A stretch of DNA of 64,000 nt from JASGCL01 sp965262775 (GCA_965262775.1 CBDHFT010000007.1:310001-374000); one strand, 5' to 3'; positions 1 through 8,937 are shown, counted from the first letter of the stretch. Numbers and translations are program-made. The notes: generated by a model not told the origin, from the sequence alone.

Positions 1-120
1 TTGTTGTCGCTCGCCCGCGAATATTAATCCCCTATGATTAAAAATCATAACACCCACACCCAAGCGATAGGCAGGAAGTGCCCCCAGGTCGTTCGTTTGT
101 GTTTCATTGAGCGAAGCCAT
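1..120 (-). CDS. rppH: RNA pyrophosphohydrolase RppH, N-terminal fragment
   Basis: The first 40 codons are in the window and the rest runs off the left edge. The translation starts MASLNETQ and reaches YRLGVGVMIFNHRGLIFAGE, which matches the first strands of the Nudix fold of RppH (family pattern YRpcVGiml.n..G.vfvg.R). RppH removes pyrophosphate from the 5' end of mRNAs and opens them to RNase E. The Nudix box itself lies outside the window, so the assignment rests on the N-terminus and on context: rppH is commonly found just after ctpA in alphaproteobacteria. The ATG at 120 is the only clear start. Confidence 0.75.
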   Translation of the reverse strand, partial: MASLNETQTNDLGALPAYRLGVGVMIFNHRGLIFAGERQQ

Positions 121-203
121 ATTTTTATATCGCGCTTTTTATAGCAACCTAACCTGGGCAAAACAATTTTTATAAATTGGGCCTATCCCGCTTTACCAAT
201 TTT

Positions 204-1547
204 TTATTTGGCCTTTTTGACCATGACGCGCAATTGTTGAAGGGCGCGATCCAATTGAACATCTTTTTTCATATCTTTAACGGGTAGACTGCTGACTTTT
301 TTGTCAACCATCGGAACGATTGGTTCTTCGACTTTGATATCTGGTTCCACCCCGACGCCATGGATGGATTTTCCTGATGGCGTATAATATTTTTGGGTGG
401 TTAATTTCATGGCGGTGCCAGCTTTTTGTAATGGGAATACCGACTGCACCACACCCTTACCAAATGTTTTTGTTCCTATAATAGTGGCGCGCTTTTGATC
501 CTTGAGGGCACCAGCAACAATTTCAGAAGCCGAAGCCGAACCACCATTCACCAAGACAACCAATTGAGCCCCTTGTGAAATATCGCCCTTGGTAGCCAAG
601 AAGCGGCGGTTGCTATTTTTATCGCGACCACGGATGGAAACTATCTCCCCCTGGTCTAGGAAATCATCAACAACGATAACACCCTGGTCAAGCAAGCCAC
701 CAGGATTATTGCGCAAATCAAGCACAAAACCCTTTGGCATGACGCCCTGATTTTTTTCTTTCATGCCATTAATAATGTTTAATATGCCTGGCGAAGTTTG
801 TTGGGTAAAGCCCGTGATACGAATGTAGCCCAAGCCCCCTTCTTTCAATTCTCCTTTGACCGATTGAACAACTATTTTTTCGCGCTTCAAAGATAATTCC
901 ATCGGTTGAGCAAGCCCAGGCCTAATGAAGGTTATATTGACAAATGTCCCTGGCGTGCCGCGCATCATCCGCACCACTTCGTCTAGGCCTTTGCCCTGCA
1001 CCGATTCCTTTTCAACCTTGCTGATGAAATCGCCAGCCTTAACCCCAGCACGGAAAGCGGGGGTATCATCGATAGGTGATATAACCTTGACATAACCCGA
1101 TGGGTCGGCAGAAACCTCCATCCCCAAGCCGCCAAATTGGCCACTGCTTTGTTCAGCAAATTCTTTAAAATCACGCGCATTAAAATAAGTCGAATAGGGG
1201 TCAAGCCGCGCCAACATACCATTGATGGCTTTTTCCACCAGGTCGGCGGCGGTGATAGTTTCAACATAATCGGCGCGGACGCGATTAAAAACCTCGCTAA
1301 ATACTGCCACCATGTCATAAAATTGATCGTCGCCACCCTCGGCCGATTGTTGCGCCGCCAAAGATGATGGTTTGAAAACCACAAGGCTGGCAAGCGGAAG
1401 AATGGTTAAAAATAATAAAACCGAAACGGTAAACATCACCCCGCGCCAAAAGGCACGCCCTTCCCCGCTTTGCTGGTGCTGACCTTTTATAGGAGGTTGC
1501 TTTGGCTTGGTTGCGAGGATTGATTTTTTACGTTGGAAAATTGCCAT
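204..1547 (-). CDS. ctpA: S41-family C-terminal processing peptidase CtpA
   Basis: A serine protease with a Ser/Lys dyad that trims or degrades proteins from their C-termini in the periplasm. With the start at 1547 (MAIFQRKK) the protein has 447 residues. It has one membrane segment at about 33-59, a PDZ domain at about 140-220 (GGLGMEVSAD, then AGVKAGDFI), and the S41 catalytic core with LDLRNNPGG, GGSASASEIVAGAL (catalytic Ser, about 336-341) and TKTFGKGVVQ (catalytic Lys, about 364). The frame is open upstream to 1661, but those 38 extra residues look unlike a protein N-terminus, and the family normally begins shortly before its membrane anchor. No strong ribosome binding site helps decide. 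It lies directly upstream of rppH. The divergent polysaccharide deacetylase gene that often separates the two in this class is absent. Confidence 0.95.
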   Translation of the reverse strand: MAIFQRKKSILATKPKQPPIKGQHQQSGEGRAFWRGVMFTVSVLLFLTILPLASLVVFKPSSLAAQQSAEGGDDQFYDMVAVFSEVFNRVRADYVETITAADLVEKAINGMLARLDPYSTYFNARDFKEFAEQSSGQFGGLGMEVSADPSGYVKVISPIDDTPAFRAGVKAGDFISKVEKESVQGKGLDEVVRMMRGTPGTFVNITFIRPGLAQPMELSLKREKIVVQSVKGELKEGGLGYIRITGFTQQTSPGILNIINGMKEKNQGVMPKGFVLDLRNNPGGLLDQGVIVVDDFLDQGEIVSIRGRDKNSNRRFLATKGDISQGAQLVVLVNGGSASASEIVAGALKDQKRATIIGTKTFGKGVVQSVFPLQKAGTAMKLTTQKYYTPSGKSIHGVGVEPDIKVEEPIVPMVDKKVSSLPVKDMKKDVQLDRALQQLRVMVKKAK

Positions 1548-1706
1548 GAAATAATTAAAAAGGTGGTTGAAAAAACAAAAGCCAGTCGCGTAGCTCGACC
1601 GAAAATAGATATTCTTTATTGAAAGATTTATATCACGATATCCCTGCTTTTGCAAATACATTACCGCCAGTTTGGCTTTTTTAGCTTTGATATTCGCTGT
1701 TAACTA

Positions 1707-1735
1707 TTGACTTTTATTACTAAAAATGATAGGGT
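1707..1735 (+). promoter_or_regulatory. Candidate sigma-70-like promoter of the intergenic transcript
   Basis: TTGACT (1707-1712) is separated by 17 bases from TAGGGT (1730-1735). The -35 is close to consensus and the -10 is weak. It faces the terminator at 2089-2137, which is the main reason to take it seriously. Confidence 0.3.
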
Positions 1736-2088
1736 GTGACCAGCTTAAGACAAGTCAGGTTCGTGAAAACAACGGTAAGTTAGCAAGCTTGCATTTCCAT
1801 TTCGGGAAAGCAAGCGTAAGTTTAATTAAGATTGTATCAAGCACCGATTAGTCAGTATTAAAGTAGAAAGGCAGGTAAATCATGATGAAGTACTTAGGCA
1901 TTATGTTTATGTGGCAAAAAGCCACAAATCTTAATCCGTTCGTTCTATAGCAAGTCATTGTCAATTTTTTGTAAGCAACTTTGGTTTCTATACAAAAAAT
2001 TTGTTAAAAATTTTCGCTATAAACAACATGGACAATTAAAACGCAAGAACATTATTACATTGATAGTTTTTATCAATATTATTTTGTT

Positions 2089-2137
2089 GCCCCCTTTGCA
2101 GATGATATTTATCTCTGTTTCAAGGGGGCTTTTTTTT
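2089..2137 (+). terminator. Rho-independent terminator, plus strand
   Basis: Stem GCCCCCTT (2089-2096) pairs with AAGGGGGC (2122-2129) across a 25-base loop and is followed directly by eight T (2130-2137). On the minus strand there is no T-tract, so it does not serve dapB. No protein gene on the plus strand ends here, which implies a non-coding or very short transcript upstream. Confidence 0.6.
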
Positions 2138-2162
2138 ATCGCAAAAAATACGATGGGTTAGG

Positions 2163-2924
2163 TTAAGAAACCCGCGCCAAAAATTTTTGCAAAAAATTTT
2201 CCATGGTATAAAAGCCAGGTGGCTGTTTAACCAACCACAATCCCACGTTAACCGCCCCCGCCGCAAACATCTTACGATCTTTTGCATGATGCTTAAGGGT
2301 TATAACATCATCCACCCCATCAAAAATAATTTCATGCGTGCCCACCACTTCGCCTTCGCGCACCGATTCATAATTTATATTTTTAGTCGGGGCGGCGGTT
2401 TGTAATACATCACCCAACATCAATGCTGTGCCCGATGGTTTATCTTTTTTATGAACATGGTGGGTTTCTTTGATGGTTAATTCATAATCCTGATTGCCCA
2501 ACATGGTGCCCGCAAGTTTTGCCAGCTGCGCCAGCGCCATCACCCCCAGGCTGGTGTTAGGCGATAACAGCAAGGGAATGGTTTTTGCCAAAGATTCCAT
2601 TTTTTTAACCACTTCGCTTTTAAGCCCCGTCACGCCGCATAAATAAGCCACCTGATGCTGGGCCGCCAACGCGGCATGTTGTTCCACGGCCTCGGCCGAA
2701 CTAAAATCAATTGCCAAATCAGCCTGTTGCATGGCAAGGCTTATATCGCTGCTAAATTTTATACCATCAATCGCGGGTTGGTTGACCGCCGCGCTATCCG
2801 CCCTGACTATCGCCGCCGCCAATTCTATGGGTTCTGCCTTGCCCTTACCATTGGCCTGCTGCGCCGCGCTAAGTAGCAACCTACCCATACGGCCACTGGC
2901 ACCCAAAATAATTATTTTTGTCAT
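2163..2924 (-). CDS. dapB: 4-hydroxy-tetrahydrodipicolinate reductase DapB
   Basis: Reduces 4-hydroxy-tetrahydrodipicolinate with NAD(P)H in the diaminopimelate/lysine pathway, feeding peptidoglycan and lysine. The 253 residues match the family length. The Rossmann loop GASGRMG is at 8-14. The catalytic and substrate-binding segment ETHHVHKKDKPSGTA is at 153-167, with the His pair and the Lys typical of DapB. It follows glmM with a six-base gap in the same orientation and is the last gene of the leftward cluster kdsD-lptC-lptA-glmM-dapB, so it is probably co-transcribed. Joining DapB and GlmM in one unit is coherent because both supply cell-wall precursors. Confidence 0.97.
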   Translation of the reverse strand: MTKIIILGASGRMGRLLLSAAQQANGKGKAEPIELAAAIVRADSAAVNQPAIDGIKFSSDISLAMQQADLAIDFSSAEAVEQHAALAAQHQVAYLCGVTGLKSEVVKKMESLAKTIPLLLSPNTSLGVMALAQLAKLAGTMLGNQDYELTIKETHHVHKKDKPSGTALMLGDVLQTAAPTKNINYESVREGEVVGTHEIIFDGVDDVITLKHHAKDRKMFAAGAVNVGLWLVKQPPGFYTMENFLQKFLARVS

Positions 2925-2930
2925 GCCGTT

Positions 2931-4385
2931 CTATAACAGATAATTTTTTAAGCCGCCTTGCATTTTTTCTACCACCGCCGTTATTTTGGCGGGGTCGCGC
3001 AATTGCACCATCAAACGCAAAATGGATTTCTCGGTCCCCGATGGGCGTAATAAAAAAATACCGCCATCGTCGGTTACCAATTTTGTCATCTCCGCCACCA
3101 GGGGTTTGATGTCATCTTTGCTTACCAAGAGGTTGCCATCGACCTCGGGCTTTAATTTAAAATTCTTGGTTTCCGCCGCAACCGTTTCATATAGGTTGGC
3201 CAAACTTGACAATGGCTCGTCGGCGCCAATCATGGCCTGCAATACTTGTAAGCCAGCCAGCAACCCATCGCCCGTGGTGCCATAACCTTTCAACACAATA
3301 TGCCCCGACGGTTCGGCTCCCATAACATAATTTGCTCCATCATTCTCTGGCCCTTTACCATTGCTTGCTTGCCCATTGGTTTGTTGTCCTGGCCCATTGC
3401 CATAAATTTTTTGGATAATATGCTTATCCCCCACGGGCACGCGCGCAAAATCCACCCCCAAAGATTTTATATATTGCTCCAATCCCAGGTTGCTCATAAT
3501 TGTTCCCACCACGCCGCCAGATAACTTGTTCAGTTTTTTCCAATGCTGGGCGATGATAGCTATAATTTTATCGCCATTAATCTCCTTCCCCATTTCGTCG
3601 ACCAACAGCAACCTATCGGCATCGCCATCCAACGCCATGCCAATATCCGCGCCATGCTCCTTCACCGCGGCAATCAATTTTTCAGGGTGCAGGCTGCCGC
3701 AAGCCTCATTAATATTTAATCCATCGGGGTTGATGCCGATGGCTATGACATTGGCACCCAATTCGCGCAACACGGTTGGTGCAATTTTATAAGCCGCACC
3801 GTTGGCGCAATCGATAACTATTTTTAAACCTTCTAAGTTTTTATCTTTGGGAAAGCTGTTTTTAACAAATTCTATATATCGTCCCATGGCGTCGTCTATC
3901 CGCATGGCACGCCCCAATTGGGTTGACAACAGATTGTTTTTAAGTTCGGTGTTCATTAATTTTTCAATTTCTTTTTCCATCTCGACAGAAATTTTATAAC
4001 CATCCAAGGCAAATAATTTTATACCATTATCTTGGTAAAGATTATGAGACGCCGATATCATGACGCCGAGGTCAGCCCGCATCGATTGCGTTAGCATGGC
4101 AAGCCCAGGAGTCGGGATGGGCCCCACCAACAACACATCCATGCCCACCGAAACGAACCCCGCGGTGAGGGCAGTTTCCAGCATATAGCCCGAAAGACGC
4201 GTGTCTTTGGCTATCACCACACGGTGCAGGTCGTCTTTTTGTCGCCATTTTTGCTTGGGGGCAGTCCTGACCAAATGCCCCGCCAATTGCGCAACCCGCG
4301 TCATCACCGCGGGGTTGATAAGGGCGTCGTTGGCAGTGCCGCGGATACCATCGGTGCCAAAGAGTTTTTCGGGGTAAGTTCTCAT
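2931..4385 (-). CDS. glmM: Phosphoglucosamine mutase GlmM
   Basis: Converts glucosamine-6-phosphate to glucosamine-1-phosphate for UDP-GlcNAc, the shared precursor of peptidoglycan and lipid A. Visible hallmarks are LFGTDGIRG (8-16), the phosphoserine loop SASHN (111-115), the Mg site DGDADR (253-258) and RPSGTE near the C-terminus. In the phosphoserine loop the usual Pro after SASHN is Leu (SASHNLYQDNGIK). At 484 residues it is roughly 35-40 longer than usual. Part of the excess is a Gly/Asn/Gln-rich stretch at about 330-352, between the PVGDKHI motif and the GAEPSGH motif, probably a surface loop. It lies two bases from lptA and six from dapB, so it is in an operon with them. Confidence 0.96.
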   Translation of the reverse strand: MRTYPEKLFGTDGIRGTANDALINPAVMTRVAQLAGHLVRTAPKQKWRQKDDLHRVVIAKDTRLSGYMLETALTAGFVSVGMDVLLVGPIPTPGLAMLTQSMRADLGVMISASHNLYQDNGIKLFALDGYKISVEMEKEIEKLMNTELKNNLLSTQLGRAMRIDDAMGRYIEFVKNSFPKDKNLEGLKIVIDCANGAAYKIAPTVLRELGANVIAIGINPDGLNINEACGSLHPEKLIAAVKEHGADIGMALDGDADRLLLVDEMGKEINGDKIIAIIAQHWKKLNKLSGGVVGTIMSNLGLEQYIKSLGVDFARVPVGDKHIIQKIYGNGPGQQTNGQASNGKGPENDGANYVMGAEPSGHIVLKGYGTTGDGLLAGLQVLQAMIGADEPLSSLANLYETVAAETKNFKLKPEVDGNLLVSKDDIKPLVAEMTKLVTDDGGIFLLRPSGTEKSILRLMVQLRDPAKITAVVEKMQGGLKNYLL

Positions 4386-4386
4386 T

Positions 4387-5604
4387 TTAATTTAAATCGA
4401 TAATAGCACGCACGCGCCCACGTTTATCAAGCGGTTTATTGTTAAGTTTTTTTAATGATTTTTCATCCCCTTCTTTTCCGTCTTTGGTGGGGGTGGTTTG
4501 GCTGGCTTTGTCGTTAAAATCTGATAACAGCGAATCGGCACCGACTATCTTCAACATATCCTGTTCGACATTTTTGCCTTCTATCGTGCTAAGCCCCGTT
4601 AAAAAATCGCTGTTGGCGCATTGACCCAGCAGTGTTTCCTTGTTTCCTTTATTTCCAAACCGCGTGATGGAAACATTGCCGCATATAATAAATTCCTGTT
4701 TGCGCGGAAAATAATAACCACGCTCGCCGATAATGGTTTCATTTTTTTTGGTGATAACCTTGACGCCATGTTGCGCCCTGGCCCAATCATCCGCTTGATT
4801 ATATTGCAAAGATTTTTGAGCGTAGATAATATTTTTTGCATTTTTGGTTCCTGCTTGGTTGTCACTGCCTGGCTTCCCACCGCCAGTCGTCACCACCACC
4901 ACGGGGGCATAGAGCCAACCCAAGCCATTGTCAAAAAACCATAGCAATTTATTACCCTTGGCTTCGAATTGCTGTTCGACAATTTTTATACCGCCGTAGG
5001 CCTGCAACTCGGCAAAGGGATTTTTGTTAATATCACGCGGCACGGCACGACTGAGGGAAGATAAAGTTTTCTTGTCGCGGTAAGCGGTTGCTTTGTTGGC
5101 ATATAATGTCATGGCGCTGTTATTATTTTTTATTGAAACCAATCGAACCTGGTCTAAGAAATTTATTTTATCTATCACTTGTCCGCCAGGTTTAAAGGGG
5201 TCGGCAATGAAGAACATTTCTATTTGCCCAGCCTGCGATGTCATTTTGGGGGTATTTAAGTCGGCGGTTTTTTTTGCAACCACCAGATCTATCTGAACCT
5301 TGTTGGTTGCTTTGTCTTTCTTGGAGAATATTTTTATTTCCCGCGTGCTTTTCAAATTTAAACCCTGGTTGGTTGGTGCCGATATATTCTGGCTCCCTCC
5401 CACAGCGGGAAGGTAATCACGGCTTAAAACACTATTGCCAAATGCTGTGACATTGTTGCTTATTCTATCCCATTCTATGCCATCATCGGACGATAAAACA
5501 ATATCGCTCGGGTTGATGATATTCTGCGCCATGGCCTGGGTTGCTGGCGCGGCTATCGCGCCCGCAAGCGTGCATAAAAATAATAATGTAAGCCGCCTCA
5601 TCAC
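4387..5604 (-). CDS. lptA: LptA/OstA-family LPS transport protein, long form
   Basis: Likely the periplasmic bridge protein that passes LPS from LptC to LptD. A cleavable signal peptide is visible (Leu/Ala-rich, with ATQAMAQ near residue 27). The body contains beta-rich OstA-like segments, for example YANKATAYRD with the following ELQAYGGIKI, and QKSLQYNQAD followed by GERGYYFPRKQ. The length, 405 residues, is about twice that of common LptA proteins, and the C-terminus is charged (DGKEGDEKSLKK). The start overlaps the lptC stop by four bases (ATGA), which indicates translational coupling. lptB, the usual next gene, is not present; glmM follows instead. The family call is good but the sequence is diverged. 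Confidence 0.8.
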   Translation of the reverse strand: MMRRLTLLFLCTLAGAIAAPATQAMAQNIINPSDIVLSSDDGIEWDRISNNVTAFGNSVLSRDYLPAVGGSQNISAPTNQGLNLKSTREIKIFSKKDKATNKVQIDLVVAKKTADLNTPKMTSQAGQIEMFFIADPFKPGGQVIDKINFLDQVRLVSIKNNNSAMTLYANKATAYRDKKTLSSLSRAVPRDINKNPFAELQAYGGIKIVEQQFEAKGNKLLWFFDNGLGWLYAPVVVVTTGGGKPGSDNQAGTKNAKNIIYAQKSLQYNQADDWARAQHGVKVITKKNETIIGERGYYFPRKQEFIICGNVSITRFGNKGNKETLLGQCANSDFLTGLSTIEGKNVEQDMLKIVGADSLLSDFNDKASQTTPTKDGKEGDEKSLKKLNNKPLDKRGRVRAIIDLN

Positions 5605-6359
5605 CTTGTTGTATTATTTTGATTGCCAGAAATAATCATCTGGCTGTTCCCCAATAATTTTATTTTGTTGCCATGGTCGCGTACATCTATCCCCTCGCCT
5701 GAAAAATTCTCCCGCGGGCCCGTGCCGACAATCGATTCTTCGCCGTGCATTTCTCCCGCTTTAAAATTGACCGTCACCTTGCTGGTTGTAATATGCAACC
5801 CATTCGATAAATTAATATCCACGTCCTTGTCTAACAACAGCGAACTTTGACTGGTGGTTAGAATCCCAAGGGCGGTCGTAAAATTCATCAATTCGCTGTT
5901 GGCAAGCATGGTTGATGGAGTCATGGCTGGTAAATCATCGCCTGCTTTGTCGGTGCTATTGCTTGTGGTGTTCGCAAGATTCGTGGCGTTGCTTGTAAGG
6001 TTGGTCGCGGTAGGATTAGGGCGCAGCAACCGACCACGCATGTCGTTCAAATAAATTATATCTTTGTTGCTGCCATCGCTGCGGCTAAATTTACTTTTGA
6101 TTTCTAATAAACGCCCATCGGCAAATTCGTCGCGTAAGATGCCATTTTCTATAACCACGCCGCCCCTGGCAACATCGTCAATCAACGGCATGGTCGATGA
6201 AAGAATGGCCACAATCGCCGCGCGAAAGCCCGTGTAAAAAATAATCAAAATGAACATCGCCGCGGCCAACAGGACCATAACCAATTTATGTTGCCAAAAA
6301 CGCGTGCGCTTGAAACCGTTAAAAAAGGTTCGTAAAATATCTTGCCAACCGCGAAACAT
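5601..6359 (-). CDS. lptC: LPS export protein LptC
   Basis: Inner-membrane-anchored protein that receives LPS from the LptBFG extractor and hands it to LptA. It has one N-terminal transmembrane helix (about 26-48) and a periplasmic beta-jellyroll region with repeated short strands such as NGILRDEFADGRLLEIKSKF and SNGLHITTSKVTVNFKAGEM. At 252 residues it is longer than most. A Thr/Asn/Ala-rich stretch (about 110-140) interrupts the fold. It starts two bases after the kdsD stop and overlaps lptA by four bases. Context and topology make the call solid although the sequence is not strongly conserved. Confidence 0.85.
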   Translation of the reverse strand: MFRGWQDILRTFFNGFKRTRFWQHKLVMVLLAAAMFILIIFYTGFRAAIVAILSSTMPLIDDVARGGVVIENGILRDEFADGRLLEIKSKFSRSDGSNKDIIYLNDMRGRLLRPNPTATNLTSNATNLANTTSNSTDKAGDDLPAMTPSTMLANSELMNFTTALGILTTSQSSLLLDKDVDINLSNGLHITTSKVTVNFKAGEMHGEESIVGTGPRENFSGEGIDVRDHGNKIKLLGNSQMIISGNQNNTTR

Positions 6360-6361
6360 TC

Positions 6362-7399
6362 CTACATCCTTAAAATATCATGAATATGAATGATGCCAAC
6401 CGCCACATCGTTTTTTTGTAGTGAAGAAACCGCGGCGCGGTTTTTATCCATCTCTCCGCCCGCCTGTCCAACGACAAACATCACTTGAAATTGCTTTTCG
6501 TTCATGATGGCTAATATAGTGGGGAGGAGGCTTCCTGGCCCACATACCAACGGCTGGTTATTCATGACCTCGCTCACCGCCAAGGTCATAAAATCTTTGC
6601 CATCGCTGTTATCAAGCGCGCGCCGCAAATCGCCGTCGGTAATAATACCCACCAAATGATTTTTGTCATCCACCACCCCTATCACCCCAAAACGTTTTTT
6701 TGCCATTTGGATGATAGCATCCTTCATCAGCAAGTTATGACTGACCAAGGGAATGTCATCATCACGGTGCATGATGTCTTGGGCGGTGGAAAGTTTTTGC
6801 CCCAAATAGGCCCCCAAGGAACCCCCTGGGTGCAGGTCATGAAATTGTTCTTCGCTAAAACCTTTTAATTCCAAAAAACCCATGGCCAGGGCGTCACCCA
6901 ACGCCATGGTCTTAATGCTCGATGTGGTTGGCGCAAGCGACAACAACCCCGCTTCTTCGCGCGAGCCAAGATGCAACAGAATGTCTGATAACTGGCCTAA
7001 GCGACTGGTTGCCTCCGCCGTCATGCCAAGAATAATAATTTGATGGGTTTTGCAAAATTGTAAAATATTGAATAGTTCGCTGGTTTCACCCGAATTGGAT
7101 ATAGCCACCAACATATCGCCGCGTTGTAACATTCCCAAATCGCCGTGGCTGGCTTCGGTAGGGTGAATAAAAAAACTGGGGCAACCAATCGAAGACAGGG
7201 TGGAGGATATTTTTCGTCCCACATGCCCCGATTTTCCAACCCCCGAAATAATAACCCGACCGCCGCCATTGGCGACCTTCACCATGGCCGAAACCGCCGC
7301 CACAAAGTCGCTGGAAATATCGTCGGCAAGCTGTAATAACGCTTGTCCCTCGGCTCGTAAAATTTCCTTGCCCCTTTTTAATACCGATGCGTCCGTCAT
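6362..7399 (-). CDS. kdsD: D-arabinose-5-phosphate isomerase KdsD/KpsF
   Basis: Interconverts ribulose-5-phosphate and arabinose-5-phosphate, the first step toward Kdo of LPS. The 345 residues hold a SIS sugar-isomerase domain (GVGKSGHVGRK, about 54-64, then HPTEASHGDLGML with the catalytic His) followed by two CBS domains (from about 205 to the end), the standard architecture. It is the first gene of the leftward envelope cluster, and its start faces the HD hydrolase gene across a short divergent promoter region. Grouping a Kdo enzyme with LptC and LptA is a recurrent arrangement in proteobacteria. Confidence 0.95.
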   Translation of the reverse strand: MTDASVLKRGKEILRAEGQALLQLADDISSDFVAAVSAMVKVANGGGRVIISGVGKSGHVGRKISSTLSSIGCPSFFIHPTEASHGDLGMLQRGDMLVAISNSGETSELFNILQFCKTHQIIILGMTAEATSRLGQLSDILLHLGSREEAGLLSLAPTTSSIKTMALGDALAMGFLELKGFSEEQFHDLHPGGSLGAYLGQKLSTAQDIMHRDDDIPLVSHNLLMKDAIIQMAKKRFGVIGVVDDKNHLVGIITDGDLRRALDNSDGKDFMTLAVSEVMNNQPLVCGPGSLLPTILAIMNEKQFQVMFVVGQAGGEMDKNRAAVSSLQKNDVAVGIIHIHDILRM

Positions 7400-7558
7400 A
7401 TCATTTATCTTTTCTTTGAGATTGCTTGATTTTCCTTTTGATTTTAAAGAGCCAACAATTTATAGAATATGTCTTTACCTGTTGTCGCTTTTTATCGATT
7501 ATTATCCCGCATTATTACCACAAAACCATGGCCTTATCAAAAACTAAACAACCATACC

Positions 7559-8779
7559 ATGCCCAACCAATCTCAATACCCATTTTATTGCCTTAAGCTT
7601 AGCCCCCTGGCCATGCCCATGTCGGTGGCAAAACGCCAGCATGATAATCGCGATGATATGAATTATTTCTACCTCACCCATCGCTCGGCTTTTCAAAAAG
7701 ACCGCGATAGGATTATCCATGCCATTAGTTTTCGCCGCTTAAAACATAAAACCCAGGTTTTCATTGCGCCGAAGGGCGACCATTACCGCACCCGTTTAAC
7801 CCATAGTTTGGAGGTTGCCACCCTGTCGCGTAGTTTGGCACGGTTATTCGCGCTTGATGAAGACCTGACCGAGGCCATTGCCCTGGCCCATGATATTGGC
7901 CACCCGCCATTTGGCCATGTGGGGGAGGAAGCGTTGGATCGCGCTCTCAAAAAACTAAGCCATGACACCATCGGCTTTGACCATAATGACCAGGCCTTGC
8001 GTTGTTTGATGATAACCGAAACCCGCTACCCTTATTTCAAGGGGCTTAATTTAACCGACCAAACATTGCTGAATATCGCCAAACATAATGGCCCATTCAT
8101 GCAATTTGATGAAAATACCCCACCCATGGTGCGCCAGTTGGTCGATTGGTTGGGCAAGGACGCCCTGGCGAGCCAGGCAGCGTTAGAAGGGCAAATAGCA
8201 GGGTTTTGCGATGACATTGCTTATAATGCCCATGATATAGACGATGGGTTTCGTGCGGGCCTCCTAACCCACGATGATATAGCAAGCGAGCCGACGCTTG
8301 GTGCGATTTTGCAGGATGTTAAAAAATTATCGGACGATGAGCAAATTGTTACCAGTTCGCTGACGCGCAAACTTATTAGCCAGATGATGGATGATATATA
8401 TCGCCACACATTACAAAATATCTTGGCATTAAAAAATCAATCATGGCAAGGTATCATGGACCACCATGCTATGGTGGTTGGGTTTTCGCCGCGCATGACC
8501 CAGGATATTAAAAATTTGAAAAAATTCTTGCGCGAGAAAATTTATTTCTCCCCACGCCTTATGCCGCAACGTCAGGCGGCCGAAAAAATCATAACCACGC
8601 TGGTGGAAGAACTTTATAATGATTTGGAATGGCGCGCCAAACATGCCGATAACATGGAACGGTTGGCGGCTATCAAGGATTATATTGCGGGCATGACCGA
8701 CCATTTTGCCCTGCGCAAATTTCAAGAATTAACCAACGCAACGGACGACAGCTTGCCCTTCTCGCCTTTTCGGTTTTAG
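7559..8779 (+). CDS. dgt: dGTPase-like HD-domain triphosphohydrolase
   Basis: Predicted to split dNTPs into nucleosides and triphosphate (deoxyguanosinetriphosphate triphosphohydrolase-like protein, type 2). It has RDRIIHAISFRRLKHKTQV, the metal ligand His in RLTHSLEV (about 82), and the HD motif AHDIGHPPFGH (about 110-120), all in family order. The start at 7559 (MPNQSQYP) gives 406 residues. An upstream in-frame start at 7469 would add 30 residues without family similarity, and the ATG at 7613 is a second possibility. The AT-rich end region holds a weak hairpin (AAAAACTTT / AAAGTTTTT, 8828-8854) before the tRNA gene. Confidence 0.93.
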   Translation: MPNQSQYPFYCLKLSPLAMPMSVAKRQHDNRDDMNYFYLTHRSAFQKDRDRIIHAISFRRLKHKTQVFIAPKGDHYRTRLTHSLEVATLSRSLARLFALDEDLTEAIALAHDIGHPPFGHVGEEALDRALKKLSHDTIGFDHNDQALRCLMITETRYPYFKGLNLTDQTLLNIAKHNGPFMQFDENTPPMVRQLVDWLGKDALASQAALEGQIAGFCDDIAYNAHDIDDGFRAGLLTHDDIASEPTLGAILQDVKKLSDDEQIVTSSLTRKLISQMMDDIYRHTLQNILALKNQSWQGIMDHHAMVVGFSPRMTQDIKNLKKFLREKIYFSPRLMPQRQAAEKIITTLVEELYNDLEWRAKHADNMERLAAIKDYIAGMTDHFALRKFQELTNATDDSLPFSPFRF

Positions 8780-8862
8780 ATTGATTTTTCCCCCCAATTT
8801 TTGATATGGGTAATAACCAAATTTTTTAAAAACTTTTCTAGATTGAAAGTTTTTAATCAATA

Positions 8863-8937
8863 GCCGGATTAGCTCAGGGGTAGAGCAGCGGTTTTGTAAA
8901 CCGTTGGTCGGGGGTTCAATTCCCTCATCCGGCACCA
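8863..8937 (+). tRNA. tRNA-Thr (anticodon TGT)
   Basis: A complete cloverleaf is readable. The acceptor stem GCCGGAT pairs with ATCCGGC, followed by discriminator A and an encoded CCA (8935-8937). The D-arm region is AGCTCAGGGGTAGAGC. The anticodon stem is GCGGT/ACCGT (8888-8892 with 8900-8904, first pair G-T), with loop TTTGTAA and anticodon TGT at 8895-8897. The T-arm is GGGGGTTCAATTCCC. It decodes ACA (and other ACN by wobble). It stands alone between the HD hydrolase and the convergent DUF3108 gene. I saw no integrase or partial repeat of its 3' end nearby, so nothing marks it as a used attachment site. Confidence 0.97.

Larger units (their letters stand above)
1548..2162. other. Intergenic region between ctpA and dapB, with possible plus-strand small RNA
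   Basis: No convincing protein gene fills this gap of about 600 bases. Three plus-strand signals line up. There is a promoter-like pair (TTGACT at 1707, TAGGGT at 1730). There is a perfect small hairpin GTGGC-AAAAA-GCCAC at 1911-1925. There is a GC-rich terminator hairpin with a T-tract ending near 2137. Together they suggest a transcript of about 400 nt. I checked for tmRNA, RNase P, SRP and 6S hallmarks and did not find them. A 22-codon frame (1882-1950, starting MMKYLGIMF) has AGGCAGG about six bases before its ATG and could be a leader or micropeptide. Its coding status is unproven. Confidence 0.4.

Noticed and set aside
1700..2140. tmRNA, RNase P RNA, SRP RNA or 6S RNA in the gap
   Set aside because: No tag reading frame of the AANDN type, no GAGGAAAGTCC-type P4 element, no SRP GGAAGCAGC-type loop were found.
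1958..2161. Open frame of 67 codons on the plus strand between ctpA and dapB
   Set aside because: It runs through the terminator hairpin, has biased composition and no ribosome binding site.
8863..8937. Integration site at tRNA-Thr
   Set aside because: No integrase, no repeated 3' end of the tRNA and no compositional change on either side.
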